From Epiperipatus broadwayi (Eukaryota > Onychophora > Udeonychophora > Euonychophora > Peripatidae), in assembly GCA_028023455.1 (NCBI GenBank), contig JAQFVV010012434.1, positions 8,585,761-8,649,760 of the forward strand: a stretch of DNA of 64,000 nt, written 5' to 3'. The position numbers and the translations under genes are program-made. The first letter of the stretch is position 1. Each line of letters starts with the position of its first letter. The notes beneath the pieces were generated by a model, which saw only the letters and a program-made list of their open reading frames with translations, ran no database searches and was not told where the DNA came from. Positions 1 to 13,485 of this stretch are shown here, piece after piece.

Positions 1-99
1 ATTGTTGGATGAATAATAAATTACTTATTTCTCCACTTATTAAGCACAAAAATTGCTAATTTGGACTTTCAGGATTGTCATGTTGTTGAGACATGGAAT

Positions 100-1850
100 T
101 TTCTTAAGGAGTGTAATATGGATACAAGCAAATCTATTACTGAGTTCAGTAAAATGAAAAATCATGATTGGTTCTATTCCAAAAATATTATTAATAATTT
201 GATTAAAAAGGAATAATGTTATATTTTCTGTTTGTCAAAATAATAAATTGAATATAGAACTTCTTAATTCATACAGATATTTAAAAAGAGAGATCTTCAA
301 CATCTAATAAAAATCTTTATAAAAAAATGGTGGTTAAAATTGCAATTAGGATATAGGCATTCACTGATCATGGTCAATTTAAATATTTTTTCTTTGATCA
401 ATTGAAAACAACATATGAACCTGGAAACCAGTATCATAATTTTATTAAATTCATCGATATCACTCTTTTATACAGTGAGAATATTTTGAATGTTTGGAAG
501 GAGCATTCTAATCATCTTTTGAATAATGATAGAAGAATTGTGATAATGATTAATGATATATCCATTTCATCTATTCATTTACATGAAATTAAAATAGCTC
601 TTTGTAGTTCTAAAAATGGAAAAATTGCAGGTCCTGAAGAGATACTTGGGAAAGTTTTGAAATATAGATTTATGAAGTAGTGCTGTCTTATTTTAAAGAT
701 GCTTCTACTGTTCCAATTTTTAAATATGAAGGAACTAGACAAGTTTGCAATAATTATAGTGGAAGATTACTATTGCCTACTACAGCAAAGATATTTTCAG
801 GGATTTTATTGACTTATAAAATTAAAAAGCACTATAGACATAGTATTTTTATGTCAGGTAAATACAATAAAAAAAAGTATTAAGAACCAAACGAATAATT
901 TATATGTTGTATTTACTGATGTGCTTGAGACATTTGAATTACTTAGACGAGCAGCTCTGACATACCATTTGTATTATATAGTTTCTACTTAATGAAATGA
1001 TAAGTATTAAAGAAATATATGTGATTCTTTAACTGTTTTTAATTTATGCCATTCTTGACAATTCAAACATGATTTATAAAATGTACTTAATGCTTTGAAT
1101 GCAACATATACATTTTGGTTTAGTAAAAGTCAATCTTTTATTAGTTAGCGATGGGGAAAAAAATCTTCAATAACTTTAGTACAGAAGATTAACAGCTTAA
1201 AAACAAGAATTGATTTAAATATCTTAGCTTTTCAAGTAGAAATGTGATCTTAGATGATGAGATGCAACTCAAGATTCCAATGTGCTCCTGCTTTTATAAA
1301 GTTAAAAGATAGGGTATTTCATCACAGTGAAATAACTAAGGCATAAACCATTTATTGATATAATTCAAGATATTAAAAAGTTTTACTTAAGAATGCTTTA
1401 TAATTTTTTAAAATATGATGGCAAGATCATAAGACCAATACTTGACGGATGTGATATTACACTTCATTGGATCGACATGTGAAACAAATGAACAATACAA
1501 AACTTCTGAGTAAAATATTTTACAATAAACATAAGCATTGTTTTAATGAAAAAAATAAATTCCATTTATGTACAATGATTTTCTCAAAAACATTTTAAAG
1601 AAATGCAATATTGTTTTCATTGAGAAACTATGGCTGAGAAAAGATTATACTGAAGAGCTACAAGATATTGAATGCTTTCAGAAATATTTTTCTGTTACAA
1701 TAGCATCCACAAAATATCTAGTAAAGAGAAAAATGTACCAGCATATTCTATCTATAAGATATATTTGTGAATCTTAAATTGATTTGTATAATCATAGCAA
1801 AACTCATCTCTAGTTTATTATAGATGTTCTCTCTCTCGTGAAGTTTGGAA
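100..1850 (+). mobile_element. Non-LTR retrotransposon (LINE) relic, reverse transcriptase to C-terminal zinc finger
   Basis: Broken reading frames on the + strand follow the order of a LINE ORF2. A linker segment (TTYEPGNQYHN, about 408-442) and a helix around 475-530 (ENILNVWKEHSNHLLN) precede the RT entry motif CSSKNGKIAGPEEILGKVLK at about 603-663. The next motif, NNYSGRLLLPTTAKIFSGIL at 748-809, corresponds to the NYR-I-SLL block of LINE reverse transcriptases. A degenerate copy of the motif-A region follows near 900-960. The catalytic-core segment around the YADD box is missing or unrecognisable, so there is probably an internal deletion. Near 1745-1805 the residues SIRYICES, a stop, then IDLYNHSKTH look like the C-terminal Cys2His2 finger found in one common invertebrate LINE lineage. 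Stops and frame changes throughout show it is dead. Clade assignment is uncertain. Confidence 0.75.
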
Positions 1851-3065
1851 TGACTACATTCGTTTACGGATGATCATTATTTTATATAATCGTTTTATGA
1901 AATTGAATATAATATAAAACAAAGTTATATTTTTGTTATGTATTTATTTTATTATACTGTAATTAAAAAATGATTTAAGTTCTGTCAATAATCTTTATCA
2001 ATATTGGTTAAAGTATTAATACAGAGTAATATCAATGGGGCATACTTATCCTTAAAGCTATAATCAACACGTTGAAAACTTACTACTGTTTACCTAAATA
2101 AATTGTGATTTTTTTAAAATTTTAAATGTTGTTTTTTTAAGATGTTGCTGAATTCACAATTCGAAATGAATTTTGATTTTGATTCACTAGGAGGCAGTGT
2201 TGCAAATCGTTTTAGTCACTTATTCAATAAAATGTTACGTAAAGTAGTCTGTTAATTTTTGAACTTAACAAGATTTCATTTATTTATTTACATTGTAAAT
2301 ATATGATTATTAATTTATTTTCTTATTAAATTTATTTTAAATATTAACACAATCACTATATTTTTTAGAATTCAGTAAGTATTTTTATTTTTTTCTTGGT
2401 AACATTTCGTTGTAATAGTGAATAATATTTATTTTTTAAAATAGCATAAGAATTAGATAATTAAAACATGTTACGAAATTTAAATTCATTTATCTAAGTA
2501 TTTTGAAATAACATTGAATGAATAAAAAAAATAGTTGAATTTATAATACCATACTTGTTTTAGTTGTGAATTATTTCAGAAATTAATTTAAATACGGTTT
2601 TTCTAATTGTACCTAAAACAATAATTGTAGACCTTGTGTTATTTAATAAACTTCAGCGTTCGTTTAATAATTATTGTTAATTAGTTTTATTAAGAAAATT
2701 TTAAACGTTCACTCTCAGTTTTGTAAAGAAGTTCGTATATAACTCATCCTAACAATTTTAAATTAGTCGTTAATAAAATAAATGTGCATGATTTCAAATT
2801 ATATAAATTGCAAACATTATTCTTAGTAAACTATTGCAGATGCTGCAGTATTTCTTATTTCTCTTATAATGCGTTTATCGTAATTTTTCTACTGCTGAAA
2901 ACATTATTATATGTCACTATATTTATAACCGGACGTTAATTTCCTTTACTATTCTATTTCTGCCCCCCCCCCCCCATTTAAAATACAAAAAGTAAGAATA
3001 TAATTCTAATTATTTGATATGCAATAAAATATACTTGTGTGATTTCTCGTTACATTATGTTTGTA
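1851..3065. other. AT-rich intergenic DNA without recognisable genes
   Basis: No coding signal or repeat family was recognised. There is a poly-C run of about 14 bases near 2963-2976, unusual in such AT-rich sequence. Confidence 0.5.
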
Positions 3066-3240
3066 TAATAGCAAATTCTCCAGTAGTATGTAAGCATAGG
3101 AAATGGAGATCATATGATGTTGTTTGTGAGTTATGTTTTCTAAATAATATAGTAACAAGTGTAATACACTACTATATGGAGAGTTTTTGCCTGTTTACTA
3201 ACAGTTATGTGCTAGCATGAGATGGTGATCATGTGATGTA
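3066..3240 (-). repeat. Degenerate copy or copies of palindromic repeat family P
   Basis: Two stretches match the terminal tail of family P: about 3085-3125 (AAGCATAGGAAATGG, then ATCATATGATG) and about 3176-3240 (GGAGAGTTTTTGCCTG ending in GGTGATCATGTGATG). The same tail ends the copy at 33673-34131. The arrangement suggests two overlapping or nested fragments. No target duplication was found. Confidence 0.6.
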
Positions 3241-6200
3241 ATAAAATCAATTAATGACTGACTATTACAAGCAATTAACAAGTATAATTTATTTGTAGTA
3301 TTGCTTAGTTATCTCTACCCGTCTTTTGATAGAAATTCGCTTACAGAAACACTTATAAAATTATGCTTTTTTGTTTACATTTTTACTACGGTAAATGTCT
3401 TAACTGAATTGAAACCAAAATATGCATAATAATCTTGGTTAAGAAATGAAAACTTTTCTTTGACAAGAAAAATTACTTTGCCCTCACAGAAATTTGTATA
3501 TGAATTATAAATCTTAATTCAACTTCATGCAGCAGTTTAGAAAGTGCTGAATTTATAGTTTCTGAAAATATACATTTATTTGGTAGAAATATGGTATGTT
3601 TTATTGAGTCAAATGTTTTCCATTTTCTCCTTATAGTGTGATGAAGCTCTCATTTTCAATATTCCACCTCAAAAATGAGTAGCTTTCTTTTACCTTCAGA
3701 GTTACTATGTGACATCATTGTTTCAACTGAAATCATCAGCTTTTATTTAATATCTAAAATATATAGCAAATTTTGAAGCTTAATTTATTTGATAATCTAT
3801 TCATTTCTTCTTTTTATAGTTCTACATAGTGTTTTCTATCAACACAATTGAGAACTTCTTTATTCATTACAATTCTATATTTCTTTGGTAAATCTTCATT
3901 GCTTCAAATTTTTTTCCCGGAAACATGAAATCATCTATAACTTAATTAGTTTAATTTTGATTGCTACTGTTGTATCTTCAATATGGGAATTTTTACTGGT
4001 CATGATAATAAAAATAAGTTCATAGGGTGTATTTGGAACTGATCTAGGTTTAGAAAGAACTGGTGATATAAATTAGGTTCATTGACATCCTATTGAATTG
4101 TCATTCATTTATGTTTATGTAAAGATTATATTAAAAGCTTCTCTCATAAATAATAATGTTATTTGATTTAATATGTTAATATTGCTGAAATATAAATTAA
4201 GTATGTAATCTATATTTAAATATACAATCATTTTAACCCTTTTATTATTGTAAATCTTACAGGTTATAAAGCTAATTCGTTAATTGGGAACTATTAATAT
4301 GCAGTCATTATATATGCATTTATATATTAGTTTTATTATTTTAAATTTATCAGTAATATATACTGCTATATTTGCAATATCTATACTCCAATTTTTTATG
4401 AACAAATTAGTATTTTCCCTTACGTTAATAATTAAGATTTATATGCAATAAAATGTAATAAATCTGCTTACAAAGAAATTTTTTATTGGCTCACTCATCA
4501 GAAACAATTCATTGTTATCAAAAATATTTTGGAAATTTTTCTCATGTAGCCATTAAAACCTTGTGATGATTTTGCATTGGCATAGTTAATGAAAGCATTT
4601 AAAAATTTATCTTGATGAAATCTTTCAATCATTTTATACAAATAAGAGAAAAATTGGATGTATTTGGTCAAGTAAATAGTACTCCTTAGTTTCATATTTC
4701 AGATTCTGAATTTTTAAGCTAATAATAGCACAAATAGTGAAAGAAAAATTTTAATTTTATTATGTCTAGTAGAAAGTAAAGTTCTAGTATGTTAAACTAG
4801 ATGATACAAAATATATTGATCTGATTGAGAAATTCTATTCAAATCATTTCATATTTAAGTAATCCAGTTTACACTTAATACTGAAAAAAGTATCACAGAT
4901 ATAAAATTTTATCTAAAGATCAATACAAAATTTTCCTTAAGTTAGAAAACTAATACAACTTTGTTCAATTTTTAATAAAATTTCTTTTCATATAAATTTA
5001 AAGTTTACATAACACAATTTTGAAAATTAGTTTCTTGAAAAAAATATAATTTAGTATCTTGAAAAAAAAAAATCCTTTATATAGAAATTTCTATCATTTT
5101 CAAAGCATAAATGTAAAATTTTAAACTAGGATTCTACTTTCATCTATGATGCTCAAAATTTTTCTGGTATGATTACTAAATTTAATTATTAATATTTCTG
5201 GAGTCTTCCTTAAAACTCCATCTAATCATTTTCTGTCATTCTGTATCCATATACTATAACTCATTTTAAACTTTACAAAGTGTATTAATAATGAAATTTC
5301 CGTCTTTTTAATCTATATCCGTTGATGACTTTCTAATGTTAATAATGATAAAGGTTTTTTTCAAACGATCCAGCTTAATCAGTATACTCTTTTTATGTGA
5401 GCTTAGTAAATTTATGGAATTCATTTTATAATGAAATGTATTTTTAATATCATCTTTGACTGCATCACATAAAATTATAAAACTTTAGTCAGCATATTTC
5501 TTATGAAGAATTTTCAACACAATTTAGTATTTTTCAAATAGTATTAATAGAAGTCTTGACATCCATATGAATGAGACTTGAGGTTTCTAATTTGTTCATT
5601 TTTTAATATTTTGGATCTTTTGAGATCTTAGTTATAATGGGCTTGCTATTTATAATGTTTGATTGAAAAGATATTTGGATAGTGCATCAGTGTGTGAAAA
5701 TTATTTTTTGTAATTAAGAATTTAATCTAATTTTTGATAAAGCATTCTACAATCTTGATTGCTTTAATATTAGTTTATTCCAAAAAAATTTTAGAAGTAA
5801 ATTTGATCCATGAAGATCTTGAATTGCTTTTAGTTATGAAATTACCTAACTGCAACGATAATTATTAATATATTTTATCATGTTATAATTTTAATTTTAA
5901 ATAATGAGTGAGGACATTTACTAACATAACTAGTGAATAAAATATCACTTATATTTAAGGGTGTTAGTAATAAATATTTTTTGGAAGGGTATAAAAATAA
6001 TTATCAAAGCTGAGAAGCTTTGTTTTAAATACTCTTTTCTGTTTTGGACAGATTCCAAGGCCATTTGAATTTTTTTTCAAAAAGTTATAAAGTGGTTTAA
6101 TCATGTGAGTTTTATGTTTTTAAGTTTTTTTTATATTTGCACCTCTTTTGCAAACCTCTGATTAGTCCAATGAAGATGTCATTATTTTTAGAATGGTGTT

Positions 6201-7229
6201 CATCTTCAACTTGTTAAATGGGGTGATATATTATTATAAGAGCACATCTTTGGATTGTGACGTGGATAAATTGTAATATGTATCTAATAATATTTTATAT
6301 AATGAACTTTAGTATTGTTTTTATATGAGTGACAGATCTCATTTACAAGAGGTGCAATATTGATTCTTTTATTGGAAGGATATGCCTGAGAATAAATTAC
6401 AATAGAGGGCTGCATTTAAGTAATGGTGTTGAAATTTTTCAGAAAGAAAAATTTGATGTAGAAAAGATTAAAAAACTATATGGCAAGATACCAAATTAAT
6501 AGATTAAGTGACCAATGATACATATAGATATATTTTATGATTCATGGATTAGTTTATTATCCCAAAGATCATTTTTAACTTTTTTATTTCAGTCTCTTTT
6601 TTTTGGGTTGTTGTTCATTACAGTTGATTAGTAATGGTACTGATTACAAAATATAATAAGAAATCTATAAATAGTAGTGCATATACATATGCATATATAT
6701 ATATATATATATTATATAAAGTGCTCACAAATAAGCTCTTAACAAGCTTTGCAGAATATGTAAAGTTTAAGATTAAATCTCCAAAGCAACTATTATTAAT
6801 AATAATTAGTATGTCCTCCAGCCAGAGCAATAGATTCAGTTGATTTAAAAATAATTTGTAATATATTTCTCTTGATTGATTTGAAAACTTGTTTATCTAG
6901 GAAAATTATTCCAGATATCTCTTTATATATATACATAAGTGAAGTGTATTCGGTCCGGTTACAATATATATACATAAGTGAAGTGCAGTAAAAAAAAAAT
7001 CGGCCTCTTTTTTATTGTTAAATCTACTATGTTATGTCTAGAAGGCATATTAATTAATAATAGGAAGTTCGTTTGGATAATTAATCTCAAATTTTACATA
7101 TATATTTATCACTATAAAAGTTTGACATTATGTATATGTATATATTACACACACCAGCATTTTAACATATGTATTTAAAAATTCTTAAACCAAAAAAAGA
7201 AAAAGAATACTTTATACATTTTTAATATA
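3241..7229. other. AT-rich intergenic DNA, no supported gene
   Basis: Short open frames occur in this region but none has a recognisable domain. A phrase at about 6360-6410 weakly recalls the end of a LINE ORF but is too short to call. A 20-bp motif (ATATATACATAAGTGAAGTG) is repeated at about 6927-6946 and 6968-6987. Confidence 0.5.
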
Positions 7230-8476
7230 TATGAGGTGTGACAATTTAATTCACACAATGGACCTTTATAAAATATGCATTTGGAAATGAGCACTAGTAG
7301 TTAATGTTGCCTTCTAAGTAATTCCCTTGTGCATCTATATACTGATTAAAATGGCATTCCCATTTCTGGAAACATATCTGGAATTCATTTTCAAGAATAC
7401 AGTTGAGCAGCTATCTACATTCCGTGAATATCAGTTATAATGGAAAATCTTCATCCTTTCAGTATAGTTTTTAATTTTGGAAATAACCAAAAATCACAGG
7501 GAGCTTAAGTTGGATGAGTAGATATGATAATCTTCTTATGTAATTGATTTTTTGACGAAAAATTCTCTTATAATGAGCATACTATGACTTGGCATATTGT
7601 CATGATGAATGATCCACCTATTATGCACACAATTCAGATTTTTTTCTTTGATCAAAATCTCTTGATCTCTGAAGTACTTTTAAATAACATTGTTGGTTGA
7701 TTATTTTTCCCTGTTCAGTAAATTTTTGGAGGACTATTCCCTTGTGATCAAAAAAACACCAACATGGTCTTATACTGTGAGTGCGACATGCATAACTTTT
7801 TAGGGTGCGGTGACTGGGATTTTCATTGCATGCTCTGATATTTTGTTTCTGGGCAGTACTGGTAGCACCAAGTTTCATCACCCTTAATTATTCTTGGAAG
7901 CAGATGCATATTTGGAGAAAGATCAGTAACAATATCTGTCAAGATCTGAGGCACAAACTTTGCAGAAATCTTTCTCATCACCAATTCTTTATTTAAAATT
8001 AGCCTAACTGTTTCTCGATTAGTCAGCTATTAATCTCATATCTGTCAGAAGTATTGCATCTCACACTTTGTTAATATTTAACATCAGTCATTGCTGTTTT
8101 TGATTGTCCGCTTCTGCGATTATCCAACACATCTTCTCGCCCACCTTTGAATTTTTTATGCCACTCAAGCACACTCAATTTCTTCACTTTTTCACCATAT
8201 GCCACTTGCAACAGTTGTAACATTTTAGTAGCACATTTTCCAATTTTCACACAAAATTTGATATTAATACATTACTCAAATTTTTGATCACCCATTTTTA
8301 AAAGCGTATACACAAATATTTTTTGTCTTTTCAATAGCCATCTAACAACTAGCTCTATGAGCTTAAAGTTTACACATATGTTAGCTTAAATATGTTCAAA
8401 CACGAATACTCTTCTGATTTCGATACAATTAGTCACGGGTGGCACCATTCCAGAAATTAAATTGTCACACTTTGTA
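7230..8476. repeat. Mariner terminal inverted repeats with TA target-site duplication
   Basis: Left end reads TA then TGAGGTGTGACAATTTAATT. The complement of the right end reads TA then CAAAGTGTGACAATTTAATT. The two differ at three positions near the tip, consistent with an old insertion. Confidence 0.9.
7232..8474 (-). mobile_element. Dead mariner-family (Tc1/mariner) DNA transposon
   Basis: The element is 1243 bp, the usual size for a mariner. It is bounded by TA on both sides (7230-7231 and 8475-8476) and by terminal inverted repeats sharing GTGTGACAATTTAATT. The transposase lies on the minus strand in several broken frames. The first catalytic aspartate sits in KGDETWCYQY (Asp codon complementary to 7877-7879). 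It is followed by CFFDHKGIV and INQQCYLKVLQRSRD, then CDFWLFPKLK, the block around the third aspartate of a D,D34D transposase. The C-terminal region recalls the mariner segment with CIDAQGDYF. Stop codons and frameshifts (one separating the second and third catalytic blocks) show it cannot make an active enzyme. The clade within mariner was not determined. Confidence 0.93.
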
Positions 8477-11400
8477 TGAACAGTATACAGTGTAAATGAT
8501 ATTTAACATGTATATATTATAATAAAGGTAGTGCTCTATTAATGCTTGAGCTGGATTAAACTGTTTGATTTTACAAACATGATTTATAAAGACATAATAT
8601 CAAATGCATATCATCTTGTCTGCATGCTCTTACTAATGGGTCATCTAAGGGTTCTGTTCTTTTTAGTATATTTCATAATGTCTTTCAATAATAGTTATAT
8701 TTCAAGATTCATTATGTATTTCTAAACAGTTGGCAAAAAAGGAGAACCACTTATTCAAGGTAGCTTTATTTGTATTTAATCCTGTCTTTCAGGAGTAAAA
8801 GGCTATCCTATACATTCTGTTTTAACTTTTCTACATTTTTATTCTTTCATGTTAGTGCTTTCACATGCTAGCTAACTTAAAATACAGACATTAGATTAAT
8901 GACTTAGCACACACTAAAATATTCTTAACTTATTAACTGTATATCATGGAAGAAAAATGTATACACAAGAATGGGAATAAATTGAAATGGGATTGTTTAA
9001 TGCATTAATATTTATTAATGAAAAGAAGAAAAAAAATTGATATATTGTTATATTATGTGTATACTACACGGTTTGGATCTATACATTTGTCAGATATATA
9101 TTTGACCCTCAATTAAACTAGTTATATTTTACTATATGTATTTCCTTTATTGTTTGCCAATGACTATAATTATTAATCAATGAATTATTGACTTTAAATA
9201 TATGACATATGTTTCAGGTTCACTATCATTATGACTTAAATGTCAACATGCAAAAAAAAGTTATGTAAAATAAAAAATTTTCAATCTCTTTTACAGAAAG
9301 GATGGAAATACTTCCCCCCAAATTTTCAAAGCAAAAGAAAAAAAAAATTTAAATGAGTGAATAATTCCCTTATTATTTTGCAATTTATATGCATTTAAAT
9401 TTAGATCTTTTAAAATGTAAATATTGAAAATTCTTAAGAGTATTGTTTAAATATGCACAATCCTTGATAGTTATCTTAAAATATATCTGTTTTCTAGCAC
9501 TCAATCATTGGTAGTTATCTTAAAATATATCTTGAATCTGTTTTCTTGTACCTTTTTCCAGGTTAAATTTTTTTCTGAAATGTTGAAATCCACTTTTCAT
9601 TTAAAATTGGTTTATTTACTTAACACTCTTGTCTAGAGATTTGTGAGTGGTTTATCCATTAGTATAGTTACTGAGTATTTTTACTAATTCGTTGGTTTTT
9701 TCTCATTTCGATTATGGTAGATGCCAGGTTATCAACTCTAGGTAAGATTATCATATCCATTGGTTTTATTAGCAATGATTTATAAATTAAGATTTCATCC
9801 TAAATCTAGGCAGATCATTTATTTTTTTCTAAGTATTACGTGACCAGAAAAGGATGGGAAAATGCATGTCTTATAATCACAGTTGGTCATCTTCGGAAAT
9901 CTACAAGCACTAACATGGATTATCATCATTCCAAGTGAGGAATATATTGAAAACATTTTTTTCACATTTGTAACTTAAGTCTTAATGATGAAGTTTTTCC
10001 TTGATCAAGGTTTATCATTGGAAGCTGGCAACAGAAGTTATTGATCTATTCCTTCTTGGCCAAATTCACTATCTGCAACAAATATTATTATGGGATACTA
10101 GATTACCTGACTGCTCAAACTCTGACTCGACTGAATAAAATAAAAATGCTTTTTATATTGCAATTCAACTATTTACCAAAAAACATATTTTCCAAAACTT
10201 TGAAGCTAATCTGCAATGCTTTTTCAAATCATCTCTTTTGTTAAAAGTGACTTTTGCATATATAAAGACTATAAATTATTATTTTTATTGGCATGTAATC
10301 ATTCTTTAAACATATATTTGGTAATTATATTATTTAACTGATCAAACTTAGTATTACAAAATGATGCAATGTGTAGTCACAAAGATCAATCCCTTTCTAT
10401 ATTCTCTGTACTTTGAAGGATTGAAATTATAGGTCAGTAGTCTTTGTGAGGATATACTACAAAATTTATATAGCATGAAATATTTATATCACACCTTTCT
10501 TTTAGAATCAAAATGCTCTAATTAATAAAATAAACTAGCATCAGAAACTATTCATTGCTGTATATTTATCTCTAACACATATGTATTTGGTATACATATC
10601 TTTACATTATAAATGGATGTTTATTTTATTTCATTTTACCTTTTGTTGACCATGATGCCACAACATCAGAATCTATTTTTAAGCTATTTTTGTAATTTAA
10701 TTTCTTTCCTAAATTTTTACTCTTCTAGTTTTAATTTTTGTAATAGTATTGTAACCCATTTTGCAATTGTCATAATATAATTATATATACTTATATAACT
10801 TGATTTTAAAACTATGTTTATATATTTAGATATCAGCAAAATAAGTAACTTAAAATAATCAGTTATGTACTAATAAAAATGTGTACATATATATGCATAT
10901 TCAAATCTAGATATAAATTGAAACAGAATCGCTCCATTTAATCATTATTATGGATTTATGAATGACCAATGGGTATCTGCATGCAAGATGCAGTGACTAT
11001 AATCTAAAATTTTATCCTATTTGATTATAATCATGGATAATGATCACAGTGAATCTTACATCAAGTAAAAGTCTTCATGCAGCCAGTCATATTTCCTGAT
11101 CATCATCCACTCCATATATATATATATATATTATTCTATAGTTAGATATTTAAATTAATTTTCTCAGAAATGCTAAATCAAAATATATTTTATTCTAGAT
11201 ATTTAAATACAATACTTATTTGTCAGATGAGAAATTTATTTAACACAATATTTTCAAATAATAATTAATTTAATTACTATAATAATAATAAAATATAAAC
11301 AATTTAACATCATTTATATTTCCATAATCAATGAAATGAAATGTATATGGGAAAAAATATTTAGAATTAATCTGAGAAATCAATCGAGGATATTTCTTTC

Positions 11401-13364
11401 ATTTCCCCTAAACTTAATTGATTTCCAGTCCCAAGGTAAATAATAATAATAGCAAATTTTTATAACATTTAAAATGAATATTTTAAATTCTTTTATATCC
11501 TGTGACTTTACTCTTATAATAATAATGATAATAATAAATATTAATGGGTTAATTTTCCTTTGCAAATATTTATCTGTCATAAAGTCATTTAAAATAATCT
11601 TATCAAATTGTTATTTGGCTTTATTTGTCTGTTGAACTCAACATATAAGCAATGCTTTTTTTTTTCTTCAGTGTTTAAAATATTAATTTTTCACTTAATA
11701 TTGAGATCTCTGGCTATTATTTAAATAGTGTTATGGTTTAATGTATAAATTATAAAATTTGAAGATTTTCCAAACCACAATAAGTTTTTTTTTTAGTTAT
11801 AAAAATCAAATAAATACTTTACATTAAGGTCTTCAATCATTATTCATATATTTCATTAGCTTATCATATTCATAATAGATACTGTCATATTTTTTTGACA
11901 CAATTTTTTTTAATTGTGCTTAATAAATGTTCAATATGTATGCAAGTTTTTCTTCCTTGGTATATTCCTCTCCATTGTTTATATCTTCTTCAAATTCTAT
12001 TTTATTAAATAAATATTGTATTTAGACACAGCAGTGGCAAATCCAACAATGGTAATTATAATTAGATGTTTATTTTCAAAATGTGCACATCATGTTTACG
12101 TGAAGACTACATTTTCAAAAAGATGGAATAAACACTTCAATTGGATTTTTATTCTGTCGTGGTAAACAAATTCAAATAGGAGTCAGTCAAATCATTTTTA
12201 CAATTTCTCATTTGTGAATAGTACTAAACTGGTAAACAAAACAATTATGGCTGACAAGAACACTTCTTTTTTTTTTCTATCTAAAAGAAATCAAAATTCT
12301 TATAGCAACTGTTGTCTGTAAATGAACTTGCATTCACAGATTTTTTTTTTTATTTACATTTAATATTTTTGCAAAAAAAATTATTTTCAAATCAAATTTA
12401 AAAAGTAAAAAGGAAACAAAACTTTTCATTTACAAATTTATTTTCCTTTTATAAAAAGAAAAATTAAACTTTATTTTAAGAAGATATACATATGACCTGT
12501 GACAGATAGATTACAGTGTGCTTGTGTTGATTTAATCACTCAGAAAAAAAAAAAAACTTCATTCTTTTTATGATGAAAGTCTTTGATGATAATGAAATGC
12601 AAATTATAAATGTCTAAATATATATTATATATATGAATTTTCATTCTATTCAATTAATGACAGCCATTTTCTTATGAAATTTTTGTTATTGTAACAATAG
12701 CAATTTCATACTAAATTAAAATACCTTAAACGCATTAATGCTGAAAGCAAATCTAATCAAATTAAAAAAAACCATGAAGTGCTTCATTTTTAAGTTTATA
12801 CTGATTTCTGAATTTTTACTACCATCCTTTTTTTTTTTTTTGTAATAAATGATTTGATGTTTCTCTTTAATCTCTTTTGCTAAAATATATGGGAAAACTA
12901 TGTTTTCTGATGTAGTATGTTACTGCATACCTCAACATTAGTATAATGGGTTTTTTTAGTCTTTACTAAATATTTATCATGTACTTTGAGTGTAACTTAA
13001 ACAATTTCAGAAACGCAACTAATATTAGAATATTTTTGTTTTTCCCTTTTTACTATTTTAAATGAAATTTTAGCTTTCAAATTTACAGCATCATAAGTGA
13101 AAACACTGGCACTCAATGTGTAGAGACAAGGAAATGATTGCTATTTTACTTTAAAGGTAACTATTCTGAAATAAATTAATTTATAATTTTTTATTTAATA
13201 TGTTTTCAAGTTATGACACTGCAAATATGGCAATCAGACAATAAGTAAAATATAATTATACTTCAAAAAAAAATTAAGATTTCTTTTTTTAATTACAAAA
13301 AAAAAAAATCTTATTCAAGAATTATATAATTCTTATTCTATATATTTTTTTTTTTTACATTTAG
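8477..13364. other. AT-rich region upstream of cyclin H
   Basis: No repeat family or coding motif was recognised. Open frames here are short and low-complexity. Any promoter and 5' untranslated exon of cyclin H should lie in or beyond this stretch, but no core promoter could be pinned down in such AT-rich sequence. A 23-bp phrase is repeated near 9467-9490 and 9508-9531. Confidence 0.45.
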
Positions 13365-13368
13365 AATT

Positions 13369-13485
13369 ATGTATACTTCAAGTACTCAAAAGAAATATTG
13401 GACATTTTCTAATGAGCAGGAACTAAGCACTTTGCGAACTACTGCCAATAAAGAATTTATTGAAAAGCATGGAAAAAAAATTTCT
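13369..13485 (+). CDS. CycH: Cyclin H exon 1 (residues 1-39)
   Basis: Begins at ATG and encodes [13 protein letters not shown], the characteristic N-terminus of cyclin H, so the start is well supported. It ends in phase 0 at donor GTAAGT. A long T-run and TTTAG lie just upstream (acceptor AG at 13363-13364). The exon may therefore begin at 13365, preceded by an intron in the 5' untranslated region. Confidence 0.93.

Noticed and set aside
4498-4695. Minus-strand open frame of 65 codons
   Set aside because: No similarity recognised and no context supporting a gene.
6360-6480. Possible end of a LINE ORF (KDMPENKLQ phrase)
   Set aside because: Too short and isolated to separate from chance in AT-rich DNA.
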